Source of the DNA: Cupriavidus pauculus
Lineage (GTDB): Bacteria > Pseudomonadota > Gammaproteobacteria > Burkholderiales > Burkholderiaceae
Length of the DNA: 64,000 nucleotides
Assembly (NCBI RefSeq): GCF_022179805.1
Contig: NZ_BPUO01000001.1
Location: 558,001-622,000 of the forward strand
Direction of reading: 5' to 3'
The translations under genes were made by a program, and so were the position numbers. Below the pieces are notes generated by a model. That model did no database searches. It saw only the letters and a program-made list of their open reading frames with translations, and was not told the origin of the DNA. This document shows positions 1 through 9,244 of the stretch, one piece after another. The first letter of the stretch is position 1. Each line of letters starts with the position of its first letter.

Positions 1-1322
1 TCCATGCCTGCGAACCACTGCGAGGTGGCGCGGTAGATGATCGGCGTCTTGTGACGCCAGCAGTGCATGTAGCTGTGCTCGTACTTGTGCGAGTTGAACA
101 GGTTGCCCGATTCGCGCAGCACTTCCACGATCTTGGGGTTGGCATCCCAGATCGACAGGCCACCGAACAGCGGCAGCGTGCTGGCGTAGACGCCATCGCC
201 CATCACGGGGCTGATGATGTCGGCGTCGGGCATGCCGTGCGCCTTGCACGACTGGAAGTCTTCCACGCCATAGGCCGGCGCCGAGTGGACGATGCCGGTG
301 CCGGTGTCGGTGGTGACGTAGTCGCCCAGGTACACCGGCGACGTACGCGCATAGCCCGCGTCCATCTTGGCCAGCGGATGGTGGAAGCGCACCTCGGTCA
401 GCGCATCGCCGCGCGCGGTGGCCACGATCTGGCCTTCCAGCGCGTAGGTCTTCAATTGTTCCTCGACGCGGTCGCGCGCCAGGATCAGGAAGCCGCGCGG
501 CGTGTCGACCAGCGCGTATTCCACTTCCGGGTGCATGTTCAGCGCCTGGTTCGACGGGATGGTCCACGGCGTGGTGGTCCAGATCACGATCCAGCCCGGC
601 TTGCCTTCCAGTTGCGCCACGGGCACGTGGAACGCGTGGGCAATCTTGTCCGTCTCGGCAAACGGGAAACCGACGTCGATCGACAGGTCAACCTTGTCCT
701 TGTACTCGACTTCCGCCTCGGCCAGTGCCGAGCCGCAGTCGAAGCACCAGTTCACCGGCTTCAGGCCCCGGAACACGTAGCCGCGCTCCATGATCTTGCC
801 CAGCGCGCGCAGCTCATCGGCTTCGTTGCTGAAGTTCATGGTCAGGTACGGATTGTCCCAGTCGCCCAGCACGCCCAGGCGCTCGAAATCCTTCTTCTGG
901 CGGGCGATCTGCTCGGTGGCGTAGGCGCGTGCCTTGGCCTGGACTTCCTGCACGGGCAGGCCCTTGCCAAACTGCTTTTCGATCTGGATCTCGATCGGCA
1001 TGCCATGGCAGTCCCAGCCCGGCACGTAGACGGCGTCAAGCCCGGTCAGGCCGCGCGCCTTGATGATCATGTCCTTCAGGACCTTGTTCACCGCGTGGCC
1101 GATGTGGATGTCGCCGTTGGCATACGGGGGGCCGTCATGCAGCACGAACTTCTTCGCGCCCTTGCGCGCGGCGCGGATCTTCTTGTAGAGCTGCTTGTCC
1201 TGCCACTGCTTCACCCATTGCGGCTCGCGCTTGGGTAGGTCGCCACGCATCGGGAACGGGGTGTCCAGCAGGTTGACCGGATACTTGCTTTTTTCGGGCT
1301 TGGCGCGTTTGTCGTCGGACAT
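1..1322 (-). CDS. ileS: isoleucyl-tRNA synthetase, N-terminal part (runs off window)
   Basis: Class I aminoacyl-tRNA synthetase that charges tRNA-Ile in the cytoplasm. Only the first 440 or so residues are inside the window, because the gene continues beyond base 1. The start ATG is at 1322-1320. The class I HIGH signature is at residues 73-76 in the context [13 protein letters not shown]. The stretch WDCHGMPIE follows, and the editing-domain region contains [10 protein letters not shown] and [12 protein letters not shown]. Full-length bacterial IleS is about 940 residues, so the KMSKS loop and the zinc-binding C-terminus lie outside. It is 122 bp downstream of ribF on the same strand; the ribF-ileS order is common in proteobacteria and suggests co-transcription. 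Confidence 0.97.
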   Translation of the reverse strand, partial: MSDDKRAKPEKSKYPVNLLDTPFPMRGDLPKREPQWVKQWQDKQLYKKIRAARKGAKKFVLHDGPPYANGDIHIGHAVNKVLKDMIIKARGLTGLDAVYVPGWDCHGMPIEIQIEKQFGKGLPVQEVQAKARAYATEQIARQKKDFERLGVLGDWDNPYLTMNFSNEADELRALGKIMERGYVFRGLKPVNWCFDCGSALAEAEVEYKDKVDLSIDVGFPFAETDKIAHAFHVPVAQLEGKPGWIVIWTTTPWTIPSNQALNMHPEVEYALVDTPRGFLILARDRVEEQLKTYALEGQIVATARGDALTEVRFHHPLAKMDAGYARTSPVYLGDYVTTDTGTGIVHSAPAYGVEDFQSCKAHGMPDADIISPVMGDGVYASTLPLFGGLSIWDANPKIVEVLRESGNLFNSHKYEHSYMHCWRHKTPIIYRATSQWFAGM

Positions 1323-1444
1323 GGTTGATTCTCGGGGCAATTCGTTTGGGCGCGGACCGGTGGATGACCGCCGCGCGCGGGTCATATCGGGGCAAGGCAG
1401 GGCGGGTCCCGGCGGCGCGCCTCTCATGGGCGCGCTGCCGGCCG

Positions 1445-2446
1445 CTAGCTAATTCGATCGGTGGCGGAGGTGGCGAAGTCGCGGCGGTCGCCCGCCCCGA
1501 CGGTGTCGCTGCCGGCCGGGCCCAGTCCGAAGAACGCGCGGGCGTCCTCGGCATCCTTGGCAATGGCCGCGGTCAGCGCATTGAGGTTGTGGAAGCGCTC
1601 CTCGTCGCGCAGCTTCTTCATGAATTCCACACGCACCAGCTTGCCGTACAGGTTCGCGTTGACGTCGAACAGATGCACTTCCAGCAGCACGCGGCCGGCG
1701 TCTTCCACGGTCGGGCGCACGCCGATGCTGGCCACGCCCGGCAGCGGGTGGTCGGCAATGCCATGCACCTGCACCACGAAAATGCCGTTCACGGCCGGAC
1801 GCTTGTGCGTGATCCGCAGGTTCAGCGTGGGAAAGCCGAGGTTGCGGCCCAGCTTGCGGCCGTGGATCACGTGCCCGCTGATCGCGTAGCCGTGGCCCAG
1901 CAGGCGGCGCGCGTGTTCCAGGTCGCCGCCGGCCAGAGCCTGCCGCACCGCTGAACTGGAAATGCGGATGCCGCCTTCGGAAACGGAGCCCATCTGCTCC
2001 ACATCGAAACCGAACTTGCGGCCGGCTTCCTGCAGGTAGGCATAGTCGCCGGCGCGCTTGGCGCCGAAGCGGAAGTCGTCGCCCACCAGCACCCAGCGCG
2101 CGTGCAGGCCATGCCAGAGCACGTTTTCGACGAACTGCTGCGGCGACTGGGCGGCAAAATGGGCGTTGAAGTGTTCCACGACCACGCGGTCCACGCCGTT
2201 CCGGCGCAGTGCGTCGAGCTTGTCGCGCAGCAGCGCGATGCGGGTGGGAGCGTGCTCGGGCGCGAAGAATTCACGCGGATGGGGCTCGAACGTCATGACG
2301 CAGAGCGGCAGGCCGCGTGCGTCGGCAGCGGCACGGGCGCGCGCGAGCAGCGACTGGTGGCCGCGATGCACACCGTCGAAATTGCCGATGGTGAGCGCGC
2401 AGGGCGCCCGGCTTTCGGCGTTGGGCAGGCCGCGGAAGACTTTCAC
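1445..2446 (-). CDS. ribF: bifunctional riboflavin kinase / FAD synthetase
   Basis: Makes FMN from riboflavin and then FAD from FMN in the cytoplasm. The 333-residue length is normal for RibF. The N-terminal nucleotidyltransferase domain shows [12 protein letters not shown] (HxGH-type) near residues 20-31, and [14 protein letters not shown] closes that domain. The C-terminal flavokinase domain begins near [15 protein letters not shown], the family PTxN motif. The start is a GTG (2446-2444), chosen because MKVFRGLP is the usual N-terminus of close relatives; there is no clear Shine-Dalgarno. It lies upstream of ileS on the same strand. I see no FMN riboswitch in the leader. Confidence 0.95.
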   Translation of the reverse strand: MKVFRGLPNAESRAPCALTIGNFDGVHRGHQSLLARARAAADARGLPLCVMTFEPHPREFFAPEHAPTRIALLRDKLDALRRNGVDRVVVEHFNAHFAAQSPQQFVENVLWHGLHARWVLVGDDFRFGAKRAGDYAYLQEAGRKFGFDVEQMGSVSEGGIRISSSAVRQALAGGDLEHARRLLGHGYAISGHVIHGRKLGRNLGFPTLNLRITHKRPAVNGIFVVQVHGIADHPLPGVASIGVRPTVEDAGRVLLEVHLFDVNANLYGKLVRVEFMKKLRDEERFHNLNALTAAIAKDAEDARAFFGLGPAGSDTVGAGDRRDFATSATDRIS

Positions 2447-2481
2447 GAGGACGGCGGACGAGCTTTTCAGGGAAAGGGAGC

Positions 2482-2487
2482 ATTATA
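2482..2487 (-). promoter_or_regulatory. candidate -10 element of the ribF promoter
   Basis: Read on the minus strand, this is a perfect TATAAT, 35 bp upstream of the ribF start codon. No convincing -35 hexamer lies 16-18 bp further upstream (the 17-bp position reads GCGGCA), so the promoter assignment rests on the -10 match and its position. Confidence 0.4.
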
Positions 2488-2677
2488 AGGCGAATGGCCC
2501 CTTGTGCCGCCCGATTGCCTGTTTTGGCGGCACCGGGCTGGTGCTATGTATGCATGCTGCCCACAAATGGCGAATTTGTGCGCGCCAGGCCCACCGTTCG
2601 ATGGCGCGGTGCCGCAAAAGGCGGCATGATATGCGCCATTCAGAACAAGAACCGCGCGATTTCTGCAACAGTCGCCA

Positions 2678-4516
2678 TTGCGGCCGTTGCAGCGGAATGT
2701 CGTCGCCTCACATGCCAGGCCACACTTGAACGCGCTGCTTAACAAGATATTGCCGCCCCCGGGGCCGCAACTGGATACCGAGACGCGGGCCAAGCTGCTG
2801 GCCACGGTCCATCGGGTGTCGCCCACGGCGATTGCATCGTCCATCCTGTTGCCGTGGCTCACGACCTGGGCCTTCTGGAACGAGGCAAACCACGTCGCGC
2901 TGATGGTCTGGTGCGCGATCATGCTGCTGCTCGCGGCGGGCGGTAGCTGGTTCTACTTCGGCTACCAGCGCGACAGCGGCAAGATGAGCCGTTCAGCGCA
3001 CACGCGCCGGTGGTGGAACAACATGCGCGCCATCGCCTTCCTGACCGGGCTGACCTGGGGAAGCTCTGCGCTGCTGCACCTCTATACGACGTCGGTGGTG
3101 TTCTCCAGCGTGCTGTACCTGCTCACGCTCGGGGTGCTGGCTGGCGGCGCGACGTCGCAATCGCCGATCCCGTCGAACCTGGTGTTCGCGGGCGTGCCGA
3201 TCCTGGTGCCCAACATCATGCTGGCCGAACTGGCCTTTCCGGGGCACGGCGGCTACGTGCAGATCCTGCTGGCGGTCTATGCGCTGATGCTGGCGCGCCA
3301 TTCCCTGAACCTGCAGCAGACACTGGCGCGTGCCATCCAGCTGGAATCGGAAAGCCGGCGGCTGGCCAAGCAGTTCCAGGAAGAGAAGGAACGGGCGCTA
3401 CACGCCAGCGAGGAAAAATCGCGCTTCCTGGCCGCCGCCAGCCACGACCTGCGCCAGCCGGTGCATGCGCTGGTGATGCTGGTGGAGGCGTTGCGCGCGC
3501 GCAACCAGTCGACCGCGCTGCATCCGCTGGTGGAGCAGGTGGCCGCCGGCACGCAGACCATCGACCTGTTGTTCCGCTCGTTGCTGGACCTGTCCAAGCT
3601 CGAGGGCCGCAAGGTGCTGCCGACGCTGGAGCCGAGCGAGCTCCATACGCTGATCCACGACGTCATGAGCCAGTTCGCCGCCGATGCGCGCGAAAGCGGC
3701 CTGACGCTGACGCCGCGCGTGCCCGACGAACTGTATGCGATGGCCGAGCCCGTGCTGCTGCGTCGGGCGCTGTTCAACCTTGTGCAGAACGCGCTGCGCT
3801 ACACGAAGCGAGGCGGCATCCTGGTCACCGCGCGTCAGCGCCGCAAGCATGTGCGCGTGGAAGTCTGGGACACCGGCGCCGGTATCACGCCCGAACACCT
3901 GCCCGAGATCTTTTCGCCGTACTACCAGGTGCACAACCCGCAGCGCGATCCGTCGCAGGGGCTGGGGCTGGGGCTCGCGATCTTCAAGGAATGCGTGCGG
4001 CTGATGCGCGGGACGTACGGCGTGCGCTCGGTGCCCGGCAAGGGCTCCGTGTTCTGGTTCGCGCTGGCGCCCGTGCCGGCGGAAACCGTCGAAAATGTCC
4101 GCGCGATGCGCGCCAACGCCCAGGCAGAGGAAGCGCGGCAGGACCGCCTGCGCGGCACCGTGCTGGTGGTGGACGACGACAGCCAGATCCGCAAGGCGTG
4201 GATTGCGCTGATGGAAGCGTGGGGCATCCGCGTGGCCTGCGCCGCCCATGGGCAAGAAGCGGACGCGCTGTTCGCCCGCGGCCTGAAGCCGGACATCATC
4301 TTCTGTGACCTGCGCCTGCCGGGCAACGAGAACGGCCTGGACCTGCTGGAGCGGTGGCAGACCACGCAGCCGCAGGCGCGCAGCGCCTTGCTGACTGGTG
4401 ACCTCAAGTCGGCGGCGTTGCTGGCGGCCGAGGATGCCGGTTACTTCGTGCTGCCCAAGCCAGTTGACCCCGCCAATCTGCGCATGTTGCTGAGGCGCTG
4501 GCTTCCTACCGGCTGA
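2678..4516 (+). CDS. membrane hybrid sensor histidine kinase with receiver domain
   Basis: Two-component sensor of unknown signal. About six hydrophobic segments fill residues 45-215, with no obvious large periplasmic domain. A short coiled-coil-like linker follows, then the dimerisation/phosphoacceptor box AAASHDLRQPVHAL with His256. The ATPase domain has the N box NLVQNALRYT and G boxes DTGAGI and GLGLGLAIF. A C-terminal receiver domain (VLVVDDD, phospho-Asp544 in CDLRLPG, Lys in LPKP) ends the protein. No in-frame ATG precedes residue 76. The start is TTG at 2678 or TTG at 2726, and neither has a strong ribosome site. It converges on a NarL-type regulator gene across a shared terminator, so the two are a plausible functional pair. 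Confidence 0.88.
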   Translation: MRPLQRNVVASHARPHLNALLNKILPPPGPQLDTETRAKLLATVHRVSPTAIASSILLPWLTTWAFWNEANHVALMVWCAIMLLLAAGGSWFYFGYQRDSGKMSRSAHTRRWWNNMRAIAFLTGLTWGSSALLHLYTTSVVFSSVLYLLTLGVLAGGATSQSPIPSNLVFAGVPILVPNIMLAELAFPGHGGYVQILLAVYALMLARHSLNLQQTLARAIQLESESRRLAKQFQEEKERALHASEEKSRFLAAASHDLRQPVHALVMLVEALRARNQSTALHPLVEQVAAGTQTIDLLFRSLLDLSKLEGRKVLPTLEPSELHTLIHDVMSQFAADARESGLTLTPRVPDELYAMAEPVLLRRALFNLVQNALRYTKRGGILVTARQRRKHVRVEVWDTGAGITPEHLPEIFSPYYQVHNPQRDPSQGLGLGLAIFKECVRLMRGTYGVRSVPGKGSVFWFALAPVPAETVENVRAMRANAQAEEARQDRLRGTVLVVDDDSQIRKAWIALMEAWGIRVACAAHGQEADALFARGLKPDIIFCDLRLPGNENGLDLLERWQTTQPQARSALLTGDLKSAALLAAEDAGYFVLPKPVDPANLRMLLRRWLPTG

Positions 4517-4557
4517 TCGCCTGATCGGCTGAGCACAGACGATCCGAAGCCCAAAAC

Positions 4558-4591
4558 AAAAACGCCGCCCTGGCAACAAGGCGGCGTTTTT
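4558..4591. terminator. bidirectional intrinsic terminator
   Basis: A perfect 12-bp stem pairs AAAAACGCCGCC (4558-4569) with GGCGGCGTTTTT (4580-4591) around a 10-nt loop. It has U-tracts on both strands and sits between the convergent kinase and response-regulator genes, so it can stop both transcripts. Confidence 0.9.
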
Positions 4592-4612
4592 CTGATCCTG
4601 ATAGGGGCGCGC

Positions 4613-5272
4613 TTACTGGCGCAGGCGGAACCGCTCCATGCGCGACATCACCTGCATGCGCGTGCGCACGCCCAGGCGCTGCAGAATCGCGGAGACGTGT
4701 TCCTTCACGGTGTTCTCCGTCAGTCCCAGCTTGCGCGCGATGACCTTGTTCGGCAGTCCTTCCAGCACTAGTGCCAGCACCGAACCTTGGCGCGGCGTCA
4801 GGCCCAGTTCGGCCGGTGTGACCGGAATGCCGTGCGCGGGCCCGAACGACTGCGAGCGGCCCGACAAGGCTTCGTCCGACGGAAAGCTGGTATCGCCCGC
4901 CAGCACCTTGCGTACGGCAGCGGTGAAAGCGTTGGCATCGAGATGCTTGCCGACGAAACCGCATGCGGAGAGCGCACGCGCACGCCCCACGATCTCGGGC
5001 GTGGCTTCGGCAGACATGAAAATAAAGCGTGCGCCAGGAATCACGGTCTTGAATGCCTGCATGGCATCGAAGCCGGTACCATCGTTCAGCCAGATATCGA
5101 GCAGCACGATATCCGGACGCAGGCCCTGGTTCAGCGAGTGGAGAGCTTCTTTGGCGCTTCCGGCAGCATGGACGGCGACGTCGGGCATCACCTCCGCCAG
5201 AAAGGCGGTGGTGCCGGAAAGAGCCATAGGATGATCATCGACCACCAACAAAGTCGGTGCAGCGTTCGACAT
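4613..5272 (-). CDS. NarL/FixJ-family response regulator (LuxR-type HTH)
   Basis: DNA-binding response regulator of 219 residues, the standard length. The receiver domain has the acidic pair Asp12-Asp13, the phosphoacceptor Asp59 in VLLDIWLN and the conserved Lys in FVGKHL. The C-terminal LuxR/GerE helix-turn-helix covers roughly residues 155-205, with LTPRQGSVLALV and NKVIARKLGLTENTVKEHV. Start ATG at 5272-5270. It is convergent with the hybrid histidine kinase at 2678-4516 and probably its partner, although the kinase's own receiver domain could also act through a separate phosphotransfer protein. Target genes cannot be read from the sequence. Confidence 0.92.
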   Translation of the reverse strand: MSNAAPTLLVVDDHPMALSGTTAFLAEVMPDVAVHAAGSAKEALHSLNQGLRPDIVLLDIWLNDGTGFDAMQAFKTVIPGARFIFMSAEATPEIVGRARALSACGFVGKHLDANAFTAAVRKVLAGDTSFPSDEALSGRSQSFGPAHGIPVTPAELGLTPRQGSVLALVLEGLPNKVIARKLGLTENTVKEHVSAILQRLGVRTRMQVMSRMERFRLRQ

Positions 5273-5509
5273 GCGTATTCCCGTCTAATTTCCCGTTTCG
5301 TCCTTGTTGTCACCGTTATCCGTGGATCCGGCGCGTGGACGTAGGACCCACTCTAACAGAGCGGGGTGCGCGTCACAATCCGTCACTTTGGGGTATTTCG
5401 TTTTGTGGTCCGGCCGGAAAGCGTTGTGGGAGGCGCGTTTGGCGGTAATTAAGTACCTATTGAGCACGGATTGCAAGCGTTTGGACCACAGCTTGGTAGA
5501 ATCGCGGCG

Positions 5510-6169
5510 ATGAAAAATATTGTCATATTGATTTCTGGACGTGGCTCCAATATGGAAGCGATCGTCCGGGCCTGCGCGGCCGAGCGATGGCCGGCGCGCG
5601 TGGCCGCGGTGTTGTCGAACCGGCCCGATGCCACGGGCCTGCAGTTCGCCGCCGAGCACGGCATTGCCACCGGTGTGGTGGACCACAAGCAGTTTCCCGA
5701 TCGTTCCAGTTTCGACGCGGCGATGCGCGATGCGATCGACGCGTACCAGCCCGATCTCGTCGTGCTGGCCGGCTTCATGCGCATTCTGACCGACGAGTTC
5801 GTCGGGCATTACGCGGGCCGCATGCTCAATATCCACCCGTCGCTGCTGCCGAGTTTTCCGGGCATGCATACCCATCGGCAGGCGCTGGAAGCCGGCGTCA
5901 AGCTGCATGGCGCGACCGTGCACTTTGTCACGCCCGAGCTCGATCACGGCCCGATTGTGGTACAAGCTGCGCTCGATGTTCTGCCAGGCGACAGTCCTGA
6001 GTCGCTGGCCGATCGTTTGCTCGATAGCGAACATGTCATTTATCCACGCGCGGTGCGCTGGTATGTCGAAGACCGTCTGCATGTGCAGGACGGTGTTGTT
6101 CAAGTTCAACCGGCCGAACCCCAATGGTTCATGGCCATCTCGCCCGAAGCGGCAGGAAAACAGCCATGA
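5510..6169 (+). CDS. purN: phosphoribosylglycinamide formyltransferase
   Basis: Third step of purine synthesis: transfers the formyl group of 10-formyl-THF to GAR. The 219 residues match E. coli PurN in length. The phosphate-binding loop SGRGSN is at residues 9-14. The catalytic residues appear as Asn107, His109 (LNIHPSLLPSF) and Asp145 (PELDHGP), one position off the E. coli numbering. The start MKNIVIL at 5510 is preferred over upstream in-frame codons because it begins the Rossmann fold directly. Its stop overlaps the ATG of the following RNA methyltransferase (ATGA), so the two are translationally coupled. A TAGAAT (-10-like) lies at 5497-5502, but no good -35 accompanies it. Confidence 0.96.
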   Translation: MKNIVILISGRGSNMEAIVRACAAERWPARVAAVLSNRPDATGLQFAAEHGIATGVVDHKQFPDRSSFDAAMRDAIDAYQPDLVVLAGFMRILTDEFVGHYAGRMLNIHPSLLPSFPGMHTHRQALEAGVKLHGATVHFVTPELDHGPIVVQAALDVLPGDSPESLADRLLDSEHVIYPRAVRWYVEDRLHVQDGVVQVQPAEPQWFMAISPEAAGKQP

Positions 6170-7560
6170 GTCGTCAACAAGAATCCGCACCTTCCCGCGA
6201 TAACCGCCAGCGTCCGCGTGCCGCCAAGGGCAAGACCAGCCCGATCCGCCGTCCGCAGAGCGCGCAGGGCAACGCACCGCGCACGCCGGGTGCACTGCAG
6301 GCATTCCACCTGCAACACATCGATCGCCTGATCGGCAAGGTGCTGCTGTTCGCGCGTCCGGCTGACGCCGTGGTGAGTCACTACTTCCGTGAAAATAGCA
6401 AACTTGGCCATCGTGACCGCGGAATCATCGCTGAAGCAGTTTTCGCAGTGTTGCGTCGACGCGTCGAATTTGGTCAATTTGCGGAAAGCGGTACCGGCGC
6501 CGCCACGCGCCGCCTGGGTTTGCTGGGTCTGGCCGCGACGCTGGGCCGCGACACCCTGACGCCGTTCCTGTATCCCGATGAAGCCGAATGGCTGGATCGC
6601 CTGACGACGATCGAGCGGTCGAGCCTGGCGCCGCGTGTGCGCGCCAATCTGCCCGAGTGGCTGTATGACGACCTGGTCGCGCATCACGGCGAAGCGTTCA
6701 CGGCGGCCATGGGCGACGCCTGGCTGCGCCCGGCGCCGCTGGACCTGCGCGTCAATACCGCCAAGGTGTCGCGTGAAGAGGCACTGGCCGAACTGGAGAC
6801 CGCCGGTATCGCGGCCGAACCCGCGCCGATGGCGCCGGACGGCATCCGCCTCAAGGGCAAGCCCGCGCTGAACCAGCTGCCGCTGTTCATCAACGGTGGC
6901 GTGGAAGTGCAGGACGAGGGCAGCCAGTTGCTGTGCCACTTGCTGGCACCGCGTCGTGGCGAAATGGTGGTGGACTTCTGCGCGGGCGCGGGCGGCAAGA
7001 CGCTGGCGCTGGGCGTAGCGATGCGTTCCACCGGCCGCCTCTATGCGTTCGATGTCTCGGAGAAGCGCCTGGCCAACCTGAAGCCGCGCCTGGCGCGCAG
7101 CGGGCTGTCCAATGTGCATCCGGTGCTGATCGACTCGGAGCGCGATACCAAGGTCAAGCGCCTGGCCGGCAAGATCGATCGCGTGCTCGTCGACGCGCCT
7201 TGCAGTGGTCTTGGCACCCTGCGTCGCAACCCCGACCTGAAGTGGCGCCAGACGCCGGAATCGGTGGTGGAACTGACGGCCAAGCAGGCGGCCATCCTGG
7301 AAGCCGCCGCCAAGCTGGTGAAGGGTGGCGGACGCGTCGTGTACGCCACTTGCAGCGTGCTGGAAGCCGAAAACGAAGCGATCGTCCGCGATTTCCTCGC
7401 GAAAAACGACAATTTCCGCCTGGTGCCGGTTGCCGAGGTGTTTGCCGAACAGAAGATCACGGTTCCGGACTTGCCGGCAGAAAGCGGCATGTTGGCGCTT
7501 TATCCGCAGGTGCACCAGACGGATGGCTTCTTTGCCGCCGTGCTGGAACGTACGCGCTAA
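6166..7560 (+). CDS. RsmB/NOP-family RNA (cytosine-C5) methyltransferase
   Basis: SAM-dependent enzyme that probably makes m5C in rRNA or tRNA. An Arg/Lys-rich N-terminal tail of about 45 residues precedes a NusB-like helical region. The Rossmann methyltransferase domain has VVDFCAGAGGKTLAL for SAM binding. Both family cysteines are present: Cys346 in DAPCSGLGTLRRNPD and Cys396 in YATCSVLEAENE (catalytic TC motif). Start ATG at 6166 overlaps the purN stop. The domain order resembles RsmB, the 16S m5C967 enzyme. However, Burkholderiales usually carry a separate rsmB near fmt, so I do not assign the symbol; the substrate base is inference. Confidence 0.9.
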   Translation: MSRQQESAPSRDNRQRPRAAKGKTSPIRRPQSAQGNAPRTPGALQAFHLQHIDRLIGKVLLFARPADAVVSHYFRENSKLGHRDRGIIAEAVFAVLRRRVEFGQFAESGTGAATRRLGLLGLAATLGRDTLTPFLYPDEAEWLDRLTTIERSSLAPRVRANLPEWLYDDLVAHHGEAFTAAMGDAWLRPAPLDLRVNTAKVSREEALAELETAGIAAEPAPMAPDGIRLKGKPALNQLPLFINGGVEVQDEGSQLLCHLLAPRRGEMVVDFCAGAGGKTLALGVAMRSTGRLYAFDVSEKRLANLKPRLARSGLSNVHPVLIDSERDTKVKRLAGKIDRVLVDAPCSGLGTLRRNPDLKWRQTPESVVELTAKQAAILEAAAKLVKGGGRVVYATCSVLEAENEAIVRDFLAKNDNFRLVPVAEVFAEQKITVPDLPAESGMLALYPQVHQTDGFFAAVLERTR

Positions 7561-7584
7561 AGCGGGCAGGGAACGAGCAGGCTG

Positions 7585-8940
7585 ATGAACTCCGACACAC
7601 TCGCGGCCCTGACACGCTCGCACTCGGTGATGGGCAAGATCCTTGACGATCTGATCAACGACGCGGGCGGGCAGGGGTTCTTCTGGCAGATCGGCATCCT
7701 GGCCGGCTGCCTGCTGGTGGCGTGGCCGTTGGCCCGATACGTGGTCAAGCGGCTCGAGGCGCGGTACGCATCGTCAAGCTTCGCGCTGCGCCTTGCGGCC
7801 GTCAGCCTCGAGCGCGCGATGTTTCCGCTGATCGCCTGGCTGCTGGTCCTGGTGTCCCGGTATGCGTTGGCGCCGTTTGCGTCCGTCAGCGTGCTGCGGC
7901 TGGCGCTGGTGCCGCTGTTCGGCATCACGTCGCTGTATTTCACGTTCTACATCCTGCGCCGGGTGATGTCGGCCAATGGCCAGCTGCACGGCATGCTGGT
8001 GCTGGTGGAGAAGGTGCTGACGACGCTGGTCTGGGTCGGCATGGCGCTGTACGTGGTGGGGCTGCTGCCCGACGTGGTGCAGTGGATGGAGGCCGTGCGG
8101 TTCCCGGTGGGCGGCAAGCATCCGATCAGTATTGCCGATGCGCTGATGGGGGTCGTCTGGATCCTGCTGACCGTGCTGGCGGCGATGTGGTTCGGATCCT
8201 GGCTCGAAGAGCGGCTGATGCGCGCCCATACGCTGGACGCGAACCTGAAGGTGGTGCTGTCGCGCATCGCCAAGGCGCTGCTGCTGCTGGTGTCGCTGCT
8301 GCTGAGCCTGTCCCTGGTGGGCATCGACCTGACGGTGCTGTCGGTCTTTGGCGGCGCGTTGGGCGTTGGCCTGGGGCTGGGCCTGCAGAAGATCGCCAGC
8401 AACTACATCTCGGGCTTCATCATCCTGCTGGACCGCTCGGTCAAGCTGGGCGACCAGATCACCGTGGACAAGTACACGGGCATCGTGTCGCAGATCCGCA
8501 CGCGTTACACCGTCGTACGCAACGGCGACGGCGAGACGCTGGTGCCGAATGAACAGCTCGTGGCGCAGTCGGTGCAGAACCATTCGTTCTCGGGCACCAA
8601 CGTACGCGTGGCGGTGAGAGTCCAGGCCGATTACCAGACCGACCCCGAAACGGTGATCACGCTGCTGCAGGACTGTGTGCGCAATATTCCACGTGTGCTG
8701 CCCGAGCCGGTGCCGAGCGCCTTCCTCGTGGCCTTTTCCGATAGCGGCATCGAGTACGAAATTGCCGTCAACATCGCCGATCCGCAGAACGGCAAGCTCG
8801 GGGTGCAATCCGCGATGAATCGTGCCATTTGGCGCACGTTCCAGGAACACGGTGTATCGATTCCCTATCCGCAGCGAGAACTGCGGGTGCTCAATCCGGC
8901 ACCGGGTGCCGCTCCATTCGCCGCTGCCAGCCAGGATTGA
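7585..8940 (+). CDS. MscS-family mechanosensitive ion channel
   Basis: Inner-membrane channel that opens under membrane tension in hypo-osmotic shock, by family. The 451-residue protein has several N-terminal hydrophobic segments (starting about residues 32-55, 75-100 and 110-130, with further ones to about 240). The pore-lining helix is rich in Gly and Ala (FGGALGVGLGLGLQKIASNY, the family signature). The Sm-like beta domain follows (DQITVDKYTGIVSQI, then LVPNEQLVAQSVQNHS) with a C-terminal alpha/beta domain. It is longer than E. coli MscS (286), so it belongs to the medium-size MscS group with extra membrane helices. It begins 24 bp after the upstream methyltransferase gene and may be read with it. 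Confidence 0.92.
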   Translation: MNSDTLAALTRSHSVMGKILDDLINDAGGQGFFWQIGILAGCLLVAWPLARYVVKRLEARYASSSFALRLAAVSLERAMFPLIAWLLVLVSRYALAPFASVSVLRLALVPLFGITSLYFTFYILRRVMSANGQLHGMLVLVEKVLTTLVWVGMALYVVGLLPDVVQWMEAVRFPVGGKHPISIADALMGVVWILLTVLAAMWFGSWLEERLMRAHTLDANLKVVLSRIAKALLLLVSLLLSLSLVGIDLTVLSVFGGALGVGLGLGLQKIASNYISGFIILLDRSVKLGDQITVDKYTGIVSQIRTRYTVVRNGDGETLVPNEQLVAQSVQNHSFSGTNVRVAVRVQADYQTDPETVITLLQDCVRNIPRVLPEPVPSAFLVAFSDSGIEYEIAVNIADPQNGKLGVQSAMNRAIWRTFQEHGVSIPYPQRELRVLNPAPGAAPFAAASQD

Positions 8941-9244
8941 GTCGTTCCTGCGTCACCTGCGGAACGAATGTCACCAGCGTGTATCAAAGTCGGGGAAATA
9001 GCGGATGTCCCCCTCGCCGCGATCCGGTAGAATGCTGGGTTGTCGCGGGTATACGGATATCCGCAGCCCCACTCCAGACAACCGCCAGATTGCAGCGGTT
9101 CGTGCCTCGGCCGGCGCCCTCAGGGTAACGCCCACGCCAGAAAGCTATCGCAATCGTTGAATTTGCAGTCTTTTTTCTGCGCGACAGGTGCGCCGCACGG
9201 TGGTGCCGCGCTGCAAACACTCGTATTACGACGGAGAACATAGT
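8941..9244. other. 304-bp intergenic region before the desaturase
   Basis: No gene is supportable here. A hairpin with 6-bp arms CGTTCC (8943-8948) and GGAACG (8961-8966) follows the channel stop codon but lacks a T-tract. A -10-like TAGAAT sits at 9028-9033 without a good -35. A run TCTTTTTTC at 9169-9177 lies in the long leader of the desaturase gene. Confidence 0.4.

Noticed and set aside
2447..2677. FMN riboswitch upstream of ribF
   Set aside because: I looked for the conserved RFN element on the minus strand and saw no matching stems; only a -10 match is present.
8943..8966. Hairpin after the MscS gene as a terminator
   Set aside because: The 6-bp stem has a 12-nt loop and no T-tract, so it is only noted in the intergenic entry.
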